NCBI RefSeq assembly: GCF_040807025.1
Contig: NC_090981.1
Span: 42,139,817-42,203,816, forward strand
DNA length: 64,000 nucleotides
Source of the DNA: Struthio camelus
Lineage: Eukaryota > Chordata > Aves > Struthioniformes > Struthionidae
Direction: 5' to 3'
Below, in pieces: positions 1 through 13,700 of the stretch. Position numbers and translations under genes: made by a program. Every line of letters begins with the position of its first letter. Position 1 is the stretch's first letter. The notes under the pieces were generated by a model, which ran no database searches, was not told the origin of the DNA, and worked only from the letters and a program-made list of their open reading frames with translations.

Positions 1-102
1 CTATCAGACCCCTGCAAAGCCCACATCCAGATCTGTGACTTAATATCTGAAACATAGCCCACTTGAAGAGGAAAGCTAATGAAGCAGAACATCTTTTCCT
101 AC

Positions 103-130
103 CTTTGCAATCAGCTCCTTCATCTTGAGT
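103..130 (-). other. Possible 28-nt internal exon (splice-signal based)
   Basis: On the minus strand a pyrimidine-rich run and CAG end at 131-132. They are followed by 28 nt and then by a GTAGG donor at 98-102. The block is open in the frame reading acidic residues (TQDEGADCK). If GCNT4 keeps its usual neighbours, this side of the window faces FAM169A, but I do not recognise the peptide as FAM169A. Splice-like pairs this short occur often by chance, so this is a weak call. Confidence 0.2.
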
Positions 131-1141
131 CTGGGTTTCATCAGGAAAGAAAAAGATTCAGTCATGTCACAGCATTAAAAAGTGTAGTGGATAATGTAAG
201 GAACGGTCTTCGACTCAGAGGTAAGGTGAAGAAGCTAATTTGAAAGAATAAGATAACTGCAAAAGAAAAGACTATTGCACATGAGATTACTTGATTACTT
301 AACAGAAAGCAAAGTGTGCATATAGATGCTGCTCAGTTAAGGCAGTATAAATAAAAAAGGCGTAATGCAACACGTGACAGGAAGAATATAGGCAACTCTA
401 AATTTCAATAGCAAAATCCTCCAATTTGCCAACTGTAACACTTCCAATTGCATTATGCAAATTATCCCCACACATTTAATAATTAACTGTCTTTTTTTGC
501 CAATTTTCAGAAGGTTTGCCTATATTGTAATTTATCTGTGACAAGATAGTGTAGTGACTCTAAAGCTTGCCAGACTTCACCTAAAAAAACGAGGCTACCT
601 AGATCATGTTATGTACTTTTGTGTCTGTTCAAATGAGATAACACTGATGTTCCTTAAGAAAAACTCTTATTGAGATACAAGACAGGTTTCTGTTTTTCAT
701 CGACACGTTCAGGCAGCTGCTTGAAAATATAGAGAAAACACACATTATGCCTATATATATGGCAATAAATAAGAAGTATTTCCTTTGTTAACACCCTAAA
801 TCAGGTAACATTGTTACCCTAACAGGTAAAACTGCATACTTTCCAATTTACCTTCAGCCAAGACTCCTTCGAAGTGCGTAAAGTTGTAATCTTGCCTCCT
901 CTGCAATTTGCAAGTGGCAAACATACCTGTAAGGTAATTTTGCCCTTTGACTTTATTATTACACTGAAGTTTTAGCTTACAATGAACCTGTTGTTGCTGT
1001 AATGGAAAGCTACTAACAGAAGAAACGTGCCCTATTATCTGGATGTTAGGTAGTCCGGCGGTGCAACGTATTGACTACAGAACCGTGTTAGACTGTGAGA
1101 TGACCAGCACATAACTGGAAGCAATGCAAGAATAAGTAGCA

Positions 1142-1161
1142 TGGGAAAGTATACTTTCCCA
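1142..1161. repeat. 20-bp perfect palindrome with adjacent inverted repeat
   Basis: TGGGAAAGTATACTTTCCCA reads identically on both strands. The right arm is reused at once in a second inverted repeat, TTTCCCA-6 nt-TGGGAAA, at 1155-1174. The two could form alternative hairpins or a dyad binding site. No function is known. Confidence 0.85.
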
Positions 1162-1206
1162 GTATATTGGGAAAATGCTGAGAGCTGTGTGAGGTTACAT
1201 CAACTG

Positions 1207-1241
1207 TTTGTTTGTACGTTCGTTCGTTCGTTCTTTCTTTC
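1207..1241. repeat. Tetranucleotide microsatellite (GTTT/GTTC/TTCT)n
   Basis: A short imperfect run of GTTT, then GTTC, then TTCT units. It is a simple repeat by direct reading. Confidence 0.8.
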
Positions 1242-4200
1242 AGAAAAATCAGCTTTCTGATCAAGGCTTTAAAGAAAGTGTAAAAGCTAGTTTAGCTTGC
1301 ATTCCAGGCTACCAGCCCAAAGGGTTTCAGTCAACCATCTGAGGCACCTCGCTGTGTCTCTGTATGTCCTCAACTTTCATGCTGTTACAGCTGCCCTATG
1401 GATGCACTACATCTGGTTTAAAGTTACTTAGGGAACATAGGAAAAAAACACGCAAAGGTGGTGTGCAAATATTGCTGATGCAAGGAAATACATTAGCCAA
1501 AGCACAAGAAGTTTGTCTACCATCGACTTGAATGACAACAAACTTTAAAAAGAAAAATAACAGCAACCCTCTCCTGTGTCTGATTACGAGGCATTTCCAG
1601 GAGATGGTGCTGTTTTCAAACCTTTTGCAGCTTCTCAAGAAAAAGGCTCAGAGGACTGCCTGCCTTTCCCGGGTAACTTCCAGGTTTTAATCATTTATAA
1701 TTAAAATAATCACCAATTCTGATCGGTTTTCTGAGTGGCAAGGCTGAAAATTGAAGTGCCTGATCTCCTCTGAAGAGATGCTGAGAGGAGCCTGAAGATG
1801 CCCTGTGCCATCAGCCTGTACAAGTGCCTGCTTGGGGGAAAGAAACTTAACCCACTCAGATGAATTAAATCACTTCTGAGTCTTCACCAGAAAAGGGAGA
1901 GTTAGGAGGATAAGCCTCAGTTTTTTTGTTCTTTGTTTTTCTTCCCCAGAATCAAACTCCTGTACTTTACCCTTAAACAAGAACTTTAAGCCTGGATCCA
2001 CCATGGCACTTGGACACTCAGTGTCACAGCACCCAACCTGTAAACCCTCAGCTCTATAGTGAAATCCTCAGTTCCCGGTTCAGCTCTCAATTAAATGCCT
2101 GTGGGAAATAAAGTCTTCTGAATGGAAAGCACAACAGGCAGCCTGCTGTGCAGGAAGCCACAAAAAAATAACCTGAAAGGTGATGCTATGTGAAAGAGTT
2201 TGTCTCAAAACCTTGTCCATACTGAGCCTTCAGCGCCTTACGCTGTGCTACTGATCACTCCCGTGCCTCAAACATAGCTCCTGGAGAATGTGATGCACTT
2301 CCTTTCGATACCATAGAGTTACAGCTCAGACTCGGGCTAAAGAAGACTTGAATCCTGTTCTCACTTTTGCTGAGAATACTAAAATATAGCTCTCTAAAAA
2401 GCACTCTAGACACCCAGCTATAGGCTGTTTTTCAGGAGAGAGGTTGATTTTCTATTCCATTTTAACTCAAGCAACAATTGTGACACAGACTACCTCTAAA
2501 ACTAATGGTAGGGAAGTCATCTGGAAAGGGGATACTCAGTTATTTAAAATGCTTTGGAGCATGGATGTCCGTTCCCAGGTAAGAACCAAGCCACTTGGCT
2601 ATAGTCATGCTTCTGCTCTCAGCCTATATCGGTGCCCATTATATTTATTTTTTGGCAATGGATGGCTTCATGTGGAGAGCTAGGGCATTTTCCCCAACTT
2701 GTACTTCAAGGCAAAGAGCCTGTAGCTTGGTGATTAGAGCAAAGCTGCCCGTTAAACATGGAAACTGAGACCAAATTTCCCATATCAAGCCATGAAGAAG
2801 ATGAAGGTGTCGCTTCACCCCTTGCTCTAGCAGGAAAAATCTGCATTTTTATGTTGAAGCCAAAGCAGCAGGTGTCTCTGGGCATGCATGAGAAATGCTC
2901 CTTGAAAAAGCTGGGCGAGGAAACAGCAGATTTGTGAATCCTGACAGGCTTAGGCTTGAGGTACATGCTGATCTGTGCAGTATCAAGAACTAAGAACTAA
3001 GTGCTTCTGGATATGCCTGGAAGAAGACCTTCAGGCATCGGAGGAAATTTAACATCAGAATCTCCAGTGCTGACAGGCTCAGACAGCAAAGTGGGCAGCT
3101 AGATTTTGGATGTCCCTGCCTAAATCTTTTGATCTCTCTGAGACTTGTTTCTTCTAGATGTTTTTAACAGAGGAAAGTACTGTTTATCTTAGGGGTGTTG
3201 CAAGACATGTTTGATTAACATATCAATCCCACCAAAGTCATTGGACTTCTTAGCTAAGTGTGGTGGCAGGATTTGATTCAACTTCTGGGTCTGGTGGCGA
3301 ACAGAGCACCAAAGCTTTCCTCTGCCAGCAGTTCTCTGGCTCTGATGGAGGGACTGTATATAGCTTCACGCAAAGATGAATAGCGACAAGCATTATTTTT
3401 GTTTAAAGAAAACTGTAATTTTAACTCCACAAATACTGAACACTAATAATTTTTTTACAAAAAGTCTGAGAAGTTTTATTTGCAATTACCCTTAAAACAA
3501 GTAAAAACCTCATTTTTGGCCAAGGAGATTGACCAGGCCGGCATGTTAGAACAAGCTCTTGCAATAGGCACATGTAGCTTATGGGCATTTAGTGCTGCAT
3601 GACTGAGCATTTTTGCAGCAGATCAAACAAACAGATGGTCTGTTGTTCACATGGTGACTCGTTTGCTATATTCATCATATTCTTGCTGCTTTGTTTTGCA
3701 TATGTAATGGAGATTCTCGACTTCTGTTCTCATAAATAAAAAATGCAGATCAAGTTAAATACTTTATTCCCCCTTTAATAACAGCACTTGTTAGAAAGAA
3801 TATTACCAAGAACTTAGTCCATGTTTACCTGGGGAAACTCAGGAAAACTTACTTAAACTACAAAGAACTATGGCCATTCTATTCCTGAATGAAAACTCTT
3901 TCACTGAAGAGTTAAATGGGCTTTCGTTTATGTGCGTTGTAGTTTGTCTCCCTCAGTTTCTTCATAGACAAACCCTTCTCTGCTCTCTTTGGCACTAGTT
4001 TAGAAAGGCCTCTGTACTCTGGAGGAATGTTTAAGCATATGCTTATGTTTTAGAACGTACTTGAGACCTGTTGCTGTTGTGGTTAAACACTTCTCTGGAG
4101 GATTTCTACTAAGGAAACAGGGTCTTTAGTTAGTTTACACATTTTACATACCAAGAAAGGTCATGCCTGAAAGAAGCTCTCTTGCCTGCAACAAGAAGCT

Positions 4201-4332
4201 GTAAGCAGTGAATTAGTGAATCAATGTGATTTTAGACCAGGAAGCTGCTCTGAATTACATTTTTCAGCTTTTGGAAAATTGCATTAAGCTCTATGAATGA
4301 GACATTGGGCATACAAGGGTAGATCATAAAAA

Positions 4333-6047
4333 ATCACAGAATCACAGAATCGTTTAGGTTGGAAGGGACCTCTGGAGATCATCTAGTCCAACCTCCCTGC
4401 TCCAGCAGGGTCACCTAGAGCAGATCGCCCAGGATCACATCCAGACAGGTTTTGAATATCTCCAGCGAAGGAGACTCCACTACCTCTCTGGGCAACCTGT
4501 TCCAATGCTCTGTCACCCTCCCAGGAAAGAAGTTTTTTCTCAGGTTCAGATGGAACTTCCTGTGGTTCAGTTTCTGCCCATTGCCTCTTGTCCTGTGGCT
4601 GGGCACCACAGAGAAGAGGCTGGCCTCATCCTCTCGACACTCCCCCTTCAGATACTTGTACAAATTGATGAGATCGCCTCTCAGTCTTCTCTTCTCCAGG
4701 CTGAACAGGCCCAGCTCTTGCAGTCTTTCTTCTTAGGAGAGGTGCTCCAGCCCTCTAATCATCTTGGTAGCCCTCCGCTGGACTCTCTCCAGGAGTGCCA
4801 TGTCTCTCTTGTACTGGGGAGCCCAGAACTGGACACAGTACTCCAGGTGAGGCCTCCCCAGGGCTGAGGAGAGGGGCAGGATCACCTCCCTTGACCTGCT
4901 GGCAACACTCTGCCTAATGCACCCCAGGATCCCATTGGCCTTCTTGGCCACAAGGGCACATGGCTGGCTCATGGTCAACTTGTTGTCCACCAGCACACCC
5001 AGGTCCTTCTCTGCAGAGCTACTTCCCAGCAGGTCAACCCCCAGCCTGTACTGGTGCATGGGATTATTCCTGCCTAGGTGCAGGACCTTGCACTTGCCTT
5101 TGTTGAACTTCAGGAGGTTCCTCTCCGCCCACCTCTCCAGCCTGCCCAGGTCCCTCTGAATGGCAGCACAGTCTTCTGGTGTGTCAGCCACTCCTCCCAG
5201 TTTAGTATCATCAGCAAACTTGCTGAGGGTGCACTCTGTCCCTTCCTCCAGGTCATTGATGAATATATTGAACAAGACTGGACCCAGGACTGACCCCTGG
5301 GGGACACCACTAGCCACAGGCCTCCAACTAGACTGTGCGCCATTCACCACAACCCTCTGAGCTCGGCCATCCAGCCAGTTCTCAAGCCACCTCGCTGTCC
5401 ACTCATCCAGCCCGCACTTCCTGAGCTTGCCTATGAGGATGTGATGGGAGACAGGGTCAAAAGCCTTGCTGAAGTCCAGGTAGACAACATCCACTGCTCT
5501 GCCCTCATCTACCCAGCCAGTCATTCCGTCATAGAAGGCTATCAGATTGGTCAAGCATGATTTCCCTTGGGTGAATCCATGCTGACTACTCCGGATCACC
5601 TTCTTGTCCTCCACATGCTTAGCGATGACCTTCAGGAGGAGCTGTTCCATCACCTTTCCCGGGATGGAGGTGAGGCGGACAGGCCTGTAGTTTCCTGGCT
5701 CCTCCTTCTTACCCTTTTTGAAGACTGGCGTGACATTGGCTTTCTTCCAGTCCTCAGGCACCTCTCCTGATCTCCAGGACCTTTCCAAGATGATGGAGAG
5801 TGGCCTAGCGATAACATCCGCCAGCTCCCTCAGCACTCGTGGGTGCATCCCATCGGGGCCCATGGATTTATGGATGTCCAGTTTGGACAAAAGATCTCTA
5901 ACCTGATCCTCCTCAACCAAGGGAGAGTCTTCCTTTCTCCAGCCTTCCTCTCTTGTCTCCAAGGTCTGGAATTCCTCAGGACTGGCCTTAGCAGTGAAGA
6001 CTGAAGCAAAGGCAGCATTCAATAACTCTGCCTTCTCTGTATCCTTT
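4333..6047 (-). mobile_element. CR1 LINE retrotransposon, 5'-truncated
   Basis: This is a minus-strand CR1 (chicken repeat 1) element of about 1.7 kb. Its 3' end lies at the low coordinate and carries the CR1 signature of 8-bp ATTCTGTG tail repeats (seen as CACAGAAT on the plus strand at 4334-4350), preceded by the conserved block about dividing a group into 'tagtccaacctccctgctcc' at 4384-4403. CR1 has no poly(A) tail. Full-length elements are about 4.5 kb, so the 5' half, including ORF1 and the endonuclease part of ORF2, is missing. The 5' break falls near 6047, where CR1 similarity stops abruptly. Such truncation is the normal outcome of target-primed reverse transcription. It is fairly well preserved, so it belongs to a young-to-middle-aged subfamily. 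Confidence 0.95.
4415..6046 (-). pseudogene. CR1 ORF2 reverse transcriptase, one in-frame stop
   Basis: This is the C-terminal part of the CR1 pol protein, the reverse transcriptase that copies the element's own RNA. The frame is open from 6046 to 4733 and resumes in the same frame from 4732 to 4415. Visible RT blocks in order: a [10 protein letters not shown] start block, the [10 protein letters not shown] block with the first catalytic aspartate, [14 protein letters not shown], and the FADDTKL catalytic box. The thumb and C-terminal region include [11 protein letters not shown] and the ending ILGDLL. A TAA at 4733-4735 follows HLS, where other CR1 copies usually continue with a tyrosine and EERL. 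It therefore looks like a single point mutation, not a frameshift. The N-terminal endonuclease domain is absent through truncation. The copy cannot be autonomous. Confidence 0.95.
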
Positions 6048-7304
6048 ATGATTCATAAAATCCATTATGACTATGTTAGCTGCATCAGGTTTTAGTATCG
6101 CAAAAAAAAAATAGTTTCACTGCTTGACTGAAGACTTACTGAAAACAAAAGAACATACAAGCACCTGTTATTCTGTTCTATTGCTCTTTAAAGCATGCGT
6201 GAATATGCAAACAAAATAAGAGATTGTTTTGAGTGATTTGTTCAATATGCTCAAATTCATCTACGTAGTTGCTCCATTTACTTAAAAATAAAGACTGTAT
6301 TTGGGTTTGTATCAACAACAGAGCAGTGGATAAACAAGCAAAGCTTTCATTTTTTCTCTGTGCTGTTATGGGAAAACTAAAGAACAAATGAGTTTTTTGT
6401 TTATTATTGATGTGGCTAAGAGATAGAAAACATTATAGGCATCTTGAATAAAGTTCATTGTTGGTACTACGGAATAATAAAAAAACAAATAACTAGTATC
6501 TATATCAAAGAACCAACTGCAAAAAGGAGAACAGTAGGAAAAAAGCATTCACAGCAGATATCGGTTAAATATTACAGGTAACACACTCATGTGCAAGCAC
6601 TGCAGCTCCAGTATTGCAATGCAAAACAGTAATGGGAACAACTGCACCTGCACAAACCTGTGAGGACTCTCCACACCTAACCAGTGCCAAGATGTGGTGC
6701 CTGCCCAAATTACGACCCCCTCCTCTCCCCTCCTGACTGGTCATTTTATAGCTATTGGTGTAATAAGTAGAGTAGTAATAAACTGGATTTCCACTGATGT
6801 AGGAGGTCTAGAAACACCTCCCCTTTCATGCACTTTACTTCAGCCTAGAATCTCTTCGCAAAAATGGCCCCGTTTTCAAAGAAGCTTCATGGAGTTTCAG
6901 GTGCAACTTCCATTGAACCTGAATGTAATTTAAGTCCCTTTGAAAATTCCAGCTAAGACTGCCAGTACTAAGGCTCTGAGGAGCTGCAGATTTACATTAA
7001 AAAAATATTGCATGTGTATAAGACATACCTATTTGTAAGCTATACAAAAAAACTCTTTTCAAGAAATCCAGTCATACAGCTATCACCACTACTTCCCTGC
7101 AACACTACTGCAATCTGAATATTTGTGCATCTGAATGAATCTAGGGCAAGCCCAGCCCTCTTGAAAAGATTCATTATTTTTAGAGATTAATCATTATGAT
7201 GTCCTGACAGCATCCTGCTTATTAGCTCTTTATGGCAAGGTTTGCACATAAAGACTCAAAGATGGGTGCTAAAATACTGATTAGCTAAATGACAGCAAAA
7301 TGTC
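6048..7304. other. Unassigned spacer between two CR1 copies
   Basis: AT-rich sequence with an A10 run near 6101 and no recognisable gene or repeat. Short frames on both strands overlap and have no motifs. Confidence 0.55.
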
Positions 7305-7715
7305 TTAGAAACATAGGCAAATTTGGGTTGAAAGGGATTTCTAAAGGTCATGTAGTCCAGCCTCTGCTCAAAGCATGTCCAGCTGAATCATAGTGCACAA
7401 TGCCTTGTTAAATTTTGATTATCTCCAAGGATGGAGACTCCACAGCCTCTTTGGGCATCCAGTATTTGACCACTTTCATGGTAAAATTGTTTTCATTATA
7501 CCTAACCAGAATTTCCCATGTCTAACTTGTGTCAGTTGCCTCTTGTGCTGTCACTGTACACTTCCAAGAAAAGTCTGACTCCATCTTCTCCATCGTGTCC
7601 CATTAGGTAGCTGAAGACAGTATAAAGATGTCCTCTTAGCCTTCTCTTCTTAAGGCTGAACAAATCTAGATCTCTCAGCCCCTTCTCATATTTCATGTGT
7701 TCCAGCCCCAAGCAA
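7305..7715 (-). mobile_element. Older CR1 fragment (ORF2 end and 3' UTR)
   Basis: The plus strand shows the antisense of a diverged CR1 tail: 'ttgggttgaaagggat' near 7323, 'tgtagtccag' near 7351, 'gatggagactccacagcctctttgggca' around 7431-7456, and 'cttctcttcttaaggctgaac' near 7640. These align in order with the younger CR1 at 4333-4740. It has many substitutions and no open frame, so it is an old 5'-truncated copy. It lies in the same orientation as the nearby young copy but is an independent insertion. Confidence 0.85.
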
Positions 7716-10700
7716 ATATGTGAAAACTGCCAATTTTTCTCCATTTTCCACCTGTACTCTGTTTATCCCCTCTGAGCTGCCAGGCAGATTCTTCACAAGC
7801 CTTCACATACCCAAACACTTTCTTTCCACCCACCCACTTTCATTCCCCAAAGCACTTCAGCTAATCAAGGCACGTAAAGAGAAAACCAGTCATACCATCT
7901 TCCTTCCTCACGCTCCAAATTTTGGACACCGGCTAACTCACCTCACACACAGCCGCCATGCCAATGTGTGGAATCAGTATGAGCCTAGTGCTGAGTCTGA
8001 GCTAACAAGTCCTTTCACGGCCTGGAAGGATGTGCACTCCCAAGGGATTCAAAGTCTGGTCAGTCTTACTAGGCCCAGTGCAGTCCTCACCAGGGCAGAG
8101 CCATCCACTGCCTCTGAATCACCCTAGCCTATAGTGCGTACGACAGCACACTACTGTGTGCTGCCTAACAGTGGATTGCAAGATGATTTCAGAAGCTAAG
8201 ACTTCATAAAAAACATCAAATATTGTCAGACTTGCATTGAAATGCTGAGTGCTGCCAATACTGACTGTACTTCCAGCTTCTCAGAGCAGAGCTTCTGAGA
8301 AACCCTGACTGCTGGTTCCTGAGCTCTACTCCATCAGCTTAGTAGGAAAAGCTTTTCTTCCTGTTCAACTGAAGCCCCAACACAGCACATTTTAAGTCAT
8401 GCAAACAGCTCCCCTGACTGGAGAAAGCACAGCAGAACATAATGGAAGCTCTCTGGAGGCCGGAACTCCTACTACACATTAGAGGACCCTTACAGCATGC
8501 TCACAAAGGGTAGAAATAAAGAAAATCTTTCAACAGTGGAGTATTCTTTACCTTTGTTATTAGCTGAGGGAGATAAAATTTGCTGAGACAGGAGAACTAC
8601 CCCATACACCTCTCAGATTCACTCTATGGTGTCTTACAAAAAGACTTTGCCATTCTACACAAGAGCTTTGAAATTAGCTGTAATGTATGAACTACACTTT
8701 AACAGCCACTCCTGTTCTGCAGTGACTCCATAATCTGCCGGCTTCACAAGTTATCCTCATCTTTGGCTTCTGCTGGAGCCAGCCAGACTTTTACTCCCTC
8801 TACGGTGGAAGGAGGACCACTCCTATGGTTTGGGACCAGTAATGTGACATGCAGTTCACTCGTAAAGCTCCTTTTAATCTCTTCTCATGAAAGGATTGCA
8901 GTCTCCATGCCACATGTCAGGCAATATGGCCATCTGTTCAGCAATGTTTTGTGCAAATGTTTTTAAACCAGCAGGTAATAGGATCTGGGTGTACAAGCGA
9001 TGTTTGACATCAGGATGCAGAGGAGCGAGAATTGCTCTGTGCCATTCTTGCCCTCTCAGACGTTGTCTAGAGAATCTCACTGTATCAACATATTAAGCAG
9101 ATTCAGCACAGCGTCAAAACATCAGTACTTATTTCAATAAAAAATAAATTTGTTTTCTCTAGCTGTTTCCAGGTTTCACTGCTTTTCTCTTTCACCATGA
9201 GTTTCTGCTAAAAGGCACCACATAGATACAATTGCTGATTATTTCATAAGGCTTTTATCATGTACTCAGTTTGAATGCTGGAAAATATTTTTATCTGAGA
9301 TTTTTAAGTCTGTGTGTTTGGCATAAATCAAACTGCAAGCCAGCTTATAATTTCTGATAGGATGACAGAAATTGTAATGGGCATACTGAATGCTGAAAAT
9401 GAACTAGCCACTAGGGGACAGCAAGTATCCTACTATCATGATGCATAATAAATAATATTCAGTATAATGCAGCTACTGAACGTCAAAAACAAAAATATTG
9501 TGATATCTGCCTAGACTAGGATGTCTTCCTGTTTTCACTGGGGAGCAGCCCATCAAATTTAGTTAATCAGATGGTATAACTAAGAATTGTTTAAGATATT
9601 GCAACAAAAATGCAATATCTTAATGCAAATGCAAAAGATCTTTAAAAAAGTAACTTGCAATCCCGTGCTTAATTTTATTAGAGGCAAAATCCTTCCTTCC
9701 ATGCCACATCAACAGATACAGACAAATTAGTCTGCTGTGTAAGTTCCCGGACTTGGGAGCCAGGTTTGGATTTGCTGAAAATAAATTAAAAATATCCAGT
9801 GAGACTGAAAATTTTGAATAGTTTTAAATGCAATAGCCTGAAGCATGTCTGTGGACCGAAAGGGCTTTTTGAAGAATGATTTCCACAGAAATGATTCAAT
9901 TAACTCTCCAGCTGCTGTTAGTGGAATACACAAGAAGTAATAATTTCTTGAAAAAATTTCTGACAAGTTCAGCTGCTTCTTTGCTTAGAATTGGGACATA
10001 TTTTTCCCCATCTGAGCAGAAAACCTAGAAAGATCACACATGTTGACAAACGCAGCTCAAAGCGACGTGCCACTAGTGTTATCTGAGGGTGGTGTTACGT
10101 TCCAAGCTTTCCTTCTCCAGCTAATGAGAACCTAGCAACTCTGGCTGCACCCACCTCTTCCTCTGGGAGGGAATTGGGCCAGGTCAAGACTCTTTCCAAA
10201 GAATTAGTTTGACCGAGGTTTGCATTAATTGATGCAATGTCTCATTGCCCTTTAATGGATGTTTAAACGATGGGGCCTTTGCTAATGTGTTCTGCAACTG
10301 CATACTAAGATCAATGCAAGACACTACCACAAACATAGTCTGAAACCATCACACAATAAATAATCTATTGCTGCTCCCTTTATCAGATGTTGGCTTGAAA
10401 CCTAATAGCTTTTACGGTTTCCCATTAGACTTGCTAGCTATTTATCTAGTCCCCAGGAAAGAGGTACTGTGCAAAACAAAAGAACCAGACTGGTCTGATC
10501 TCAACAGTTTCTCTTTTATCAAGGAAACTTAACTAATTGCTCTGTCTAGGGGTTCTTTATGAATGGCCCTGTCATGGAAATCCACAGAGGAGCACTGAAA
10601 TATGTCAATGAGATACAGGGAATAAACACAGAGTACTATTGCCCACCAATGGATTCCAGAGTAAAATCCTATCAGGGCCCTCCTAGTCACAGGAAGAATT

Positions 10701-13700
10701 TTTAAAAAATTCATGACATAAAACAACAGCAAAAAGGAATATTTATGCTTGCTGTTCTGGTCTGTGGGTCTTCAGTCTTTGGGTTTTCAAGTCCTCCACC
10801 ACAAGCAATAAGGTTAGGAACTCACTTTAAAAATTTTCACTTTTCACATAGTTGCCACATCTGAGGCACTGGAGGTGAGAAGGTCTTGGAGCATGAGAAG
10901 GACCTGACAGTTCAGTGGGAGTGGGATCCCCAGGGCACATGCAGACAGCTGGAGAAGGAAAGGGACAGAAATCTGTATGAAACCACTCCTCACTAATTCG
11001 ACTGTCCGTGGAAGGACTTTCTATAAATACGCTATGTCAAAAGTTGTTAGGCAATCTTTCAAATAGACTAATTAACTTTCCATGGTTCCCAGAGAGATTT
11101 GGATACCTGCAGATACAAATGCATTAAATTCCGCTGTACAAAAATAACATCTGGGTCATTTTTAAGTTATATTACTTCATCCCTACAAAGGCCACAGAAT
11201 TTATCATTGTTTCTTTTACATAGATACAGCCTGATGGAAATGAATATTATTTCACATTTTCATACTTCCAGTATTTTTCCCAGTATTTCTATAAAACTGC
11301 TACTATGTGCAGGAATATTAGATGCTGTGAGAAGAGACTTGAAATGAGCTTTCTGAGACTGCAGGAAAGAAGCACAGGAAGCCAATTCCCTGATTTTGGG
11401 ATTATTTGGTAGCTCTCTTTCAACGCCTTTGGAAGAGCCTGTGGGAATTCAGAAGAGGAGGCCTACAGCAAAGCACCACAGCAACAAGTTTTTCTCTTTT
11501 TGTTCTCCACTGTCTAAACCTGGAAACATGGGCAGAAACTAGATATCCTATAACATGTGGGGGTGACACAAGGGAGATAGCAGAGACATCTGAAGGAAGT
11601 GAGGAGACTATATATGCACAGAGGTATTTAAGGAGGAGAAGGATGTATATGGTAGGGGAGGAATGGAGGCAATGGGATCCAAAGGGGACTGGAGGCTTGA
11701 GGAGGTCCTGGGTGTGTTCCTCTGTCAGAACACAAGACCTGAGGCTACCCTGCAAAATTAAGACAAAGATGACCATTTGGGGATCACGCCAACGTTCTTC
11801 AGGTTTGTTCAGATATTTATAGGGAGAACTTTTCCTCTAAGACAGGAAGAAAATCCCTAAAAGAGCCCAGAGGAGTCTCTACTGGTTGACCATTCTGTGG
11901 CATCTGAACGCTACTGAATTTTGAACTGTTCAGAATTAATTTACCTTCAGCTTTGAACATCACAATCTATATTTAAGATGCTCTAAAACCAGATTCATTT
12001 GACTAATGAAGCATCATTCTTTTGTTATAGTACTTAAGGCTTTACTATATATTCTGTGAGTCAATCATTAAGCAAAATATACTAAATATAATGATTGTAT
12101 AAACAAAGTCTAGCCTATTTGAGTAAAAGGGAAATCTGAATTTTCTTTCAAGTTAACACTGTAGGTGCCTATTTCCCTTATCATCTATTTCTTTATCTGA
12201 AATACAGTATGAGTGGTACTAGAAAAATACTTTATATTTTATATTAGAAGAATACTTAATATATTACGTAGAATATCTCAAGAGATATTTTAACATTTAA
12301 GAAAGTGTAAACCCCAGATATGCTTTCCCTTAAGTTTTGATCTGACTCACATAAAAAGAAATAAGCAGACAGTTATTCTCTCCCATACGCTACAGAACAA
12401 CCTATGAATTATAGTTAGTCGTCAGATCACTGTGGTTCATTCATTCGTAACTCTTTCTATACTTCCATCTGCATCTGCCTCCAAAATAGGATTCCAAACT
12501 TCCTTTCTTGTCATTTATATGGGTGCAAGCCACGCAAACTCCCAACAGACCAATGCTTTAAGCAAATTTGTCTTTATCTTCTACCTTTATAGCAGAACTT
12601 TGGTCAGAAGCCCATACCAGAGGAAATTTTATGCAAGACCCAAGATAAAAGAGATTGATTTTGGTCTCCCATTTTATAAACTCTCGGCAAAAACCTTGAG
12701 CCTATTCACAGATTCAAAAATTACTATGGTATGATCTCTTGTACAGGACAAGATATAGGATTTCATAAGTAGTTAGCAAAGGAATAATTTCTCATTCAGT
12801 TATAGTGTATTTTTTCAAAACATCTCCCATTTCAGTGTGAAGTCCACAAATGGGGAGAAAAAAATTCTTAAGGAGAGAAAAAGATTACAGTAAGTAGTCA
12901 ATTGTTCTCACTGGTAAGAATGAGCAGGCAACCCTCTTTTCTCCCCACACACTTCACAGTTAGAATTTGTTTGACCTCCACTTTCAGCCTTTGTTATGTG
13001 TTACCTGTTAAAACCCCACCCTGACCTAATTATTAATCAAATTCGGTTATGCTTATGTATTTTCTACCACATTACTTGTATTACAGGGTTTTACTGCAGC
13101 TTTTTTACCTAACAGATAGAATCCTCCTAATGAAGAGAGAATTCATTTACCTAGACACTCCTGGCTCGGGATCTTTAAACACTTGTAAATAATAATTCTT
13201 GTGAAATAGTGAAAATTGTTAATTTCTATGCATGAAAAAAGAAAGGACTCTGTTAAATAGTTTGAAATAATTGAGCATTATCTCTATTTCAAATGGACCT
13301 AAATTCTTACTATTACTTACCTCATTACGAAGCTTATTCTTATTCAGTTGAACTACACAGATCATTGTGATCACAATGGCTTTGTCCAGGTTCAGGAGGC
13401 ACAGTTAGTTACTGCTTGTGTTCAAGAACCACTTCTGGACATACTTTTGATGAAGAGAAATTGAATGAACAAAAATAATTTAGAAAACAAACAGAGAGGA
13501 AAATGTAGCTCCAAATTAAATATAAAGTATCTATATCTTTAAACTGACAGCAGATGGTTTGGGTCAGGCAACTTTTGTCTTTACTACGTCAGGCACAATA
13601 ATTGTGTTGGCTATTCTGGCACAAGCTTCTCACCACTCTCAGCAGTTTGTATGGTTATCTCACCTACAATCCAGCAGTCATCCGATATCACCAGGAAGTA

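Larger units (their letters stand above)
1..4332. other. Unassigned AT-rich DNA at the left edge
   Basis: No gene is supported here. Open frames are short (under about 90 codons), overlap on both strands, and show no family motif. The stretch contains a possible 28-nt exon near 103-130, a 20-bp palindrome at 1142-1161 and a tetranucleotide repeat at 1207-1241, each listed separately. The rest reads as unique intergenic or intronic sequence. Confidence 0.6.

Noticed and set aside
11406..11822. 138-codon plus-strand frame overlapped by a 118-codon minus frame
   Set aside because: Both strands are open over the same bases and neither reads like a known family.
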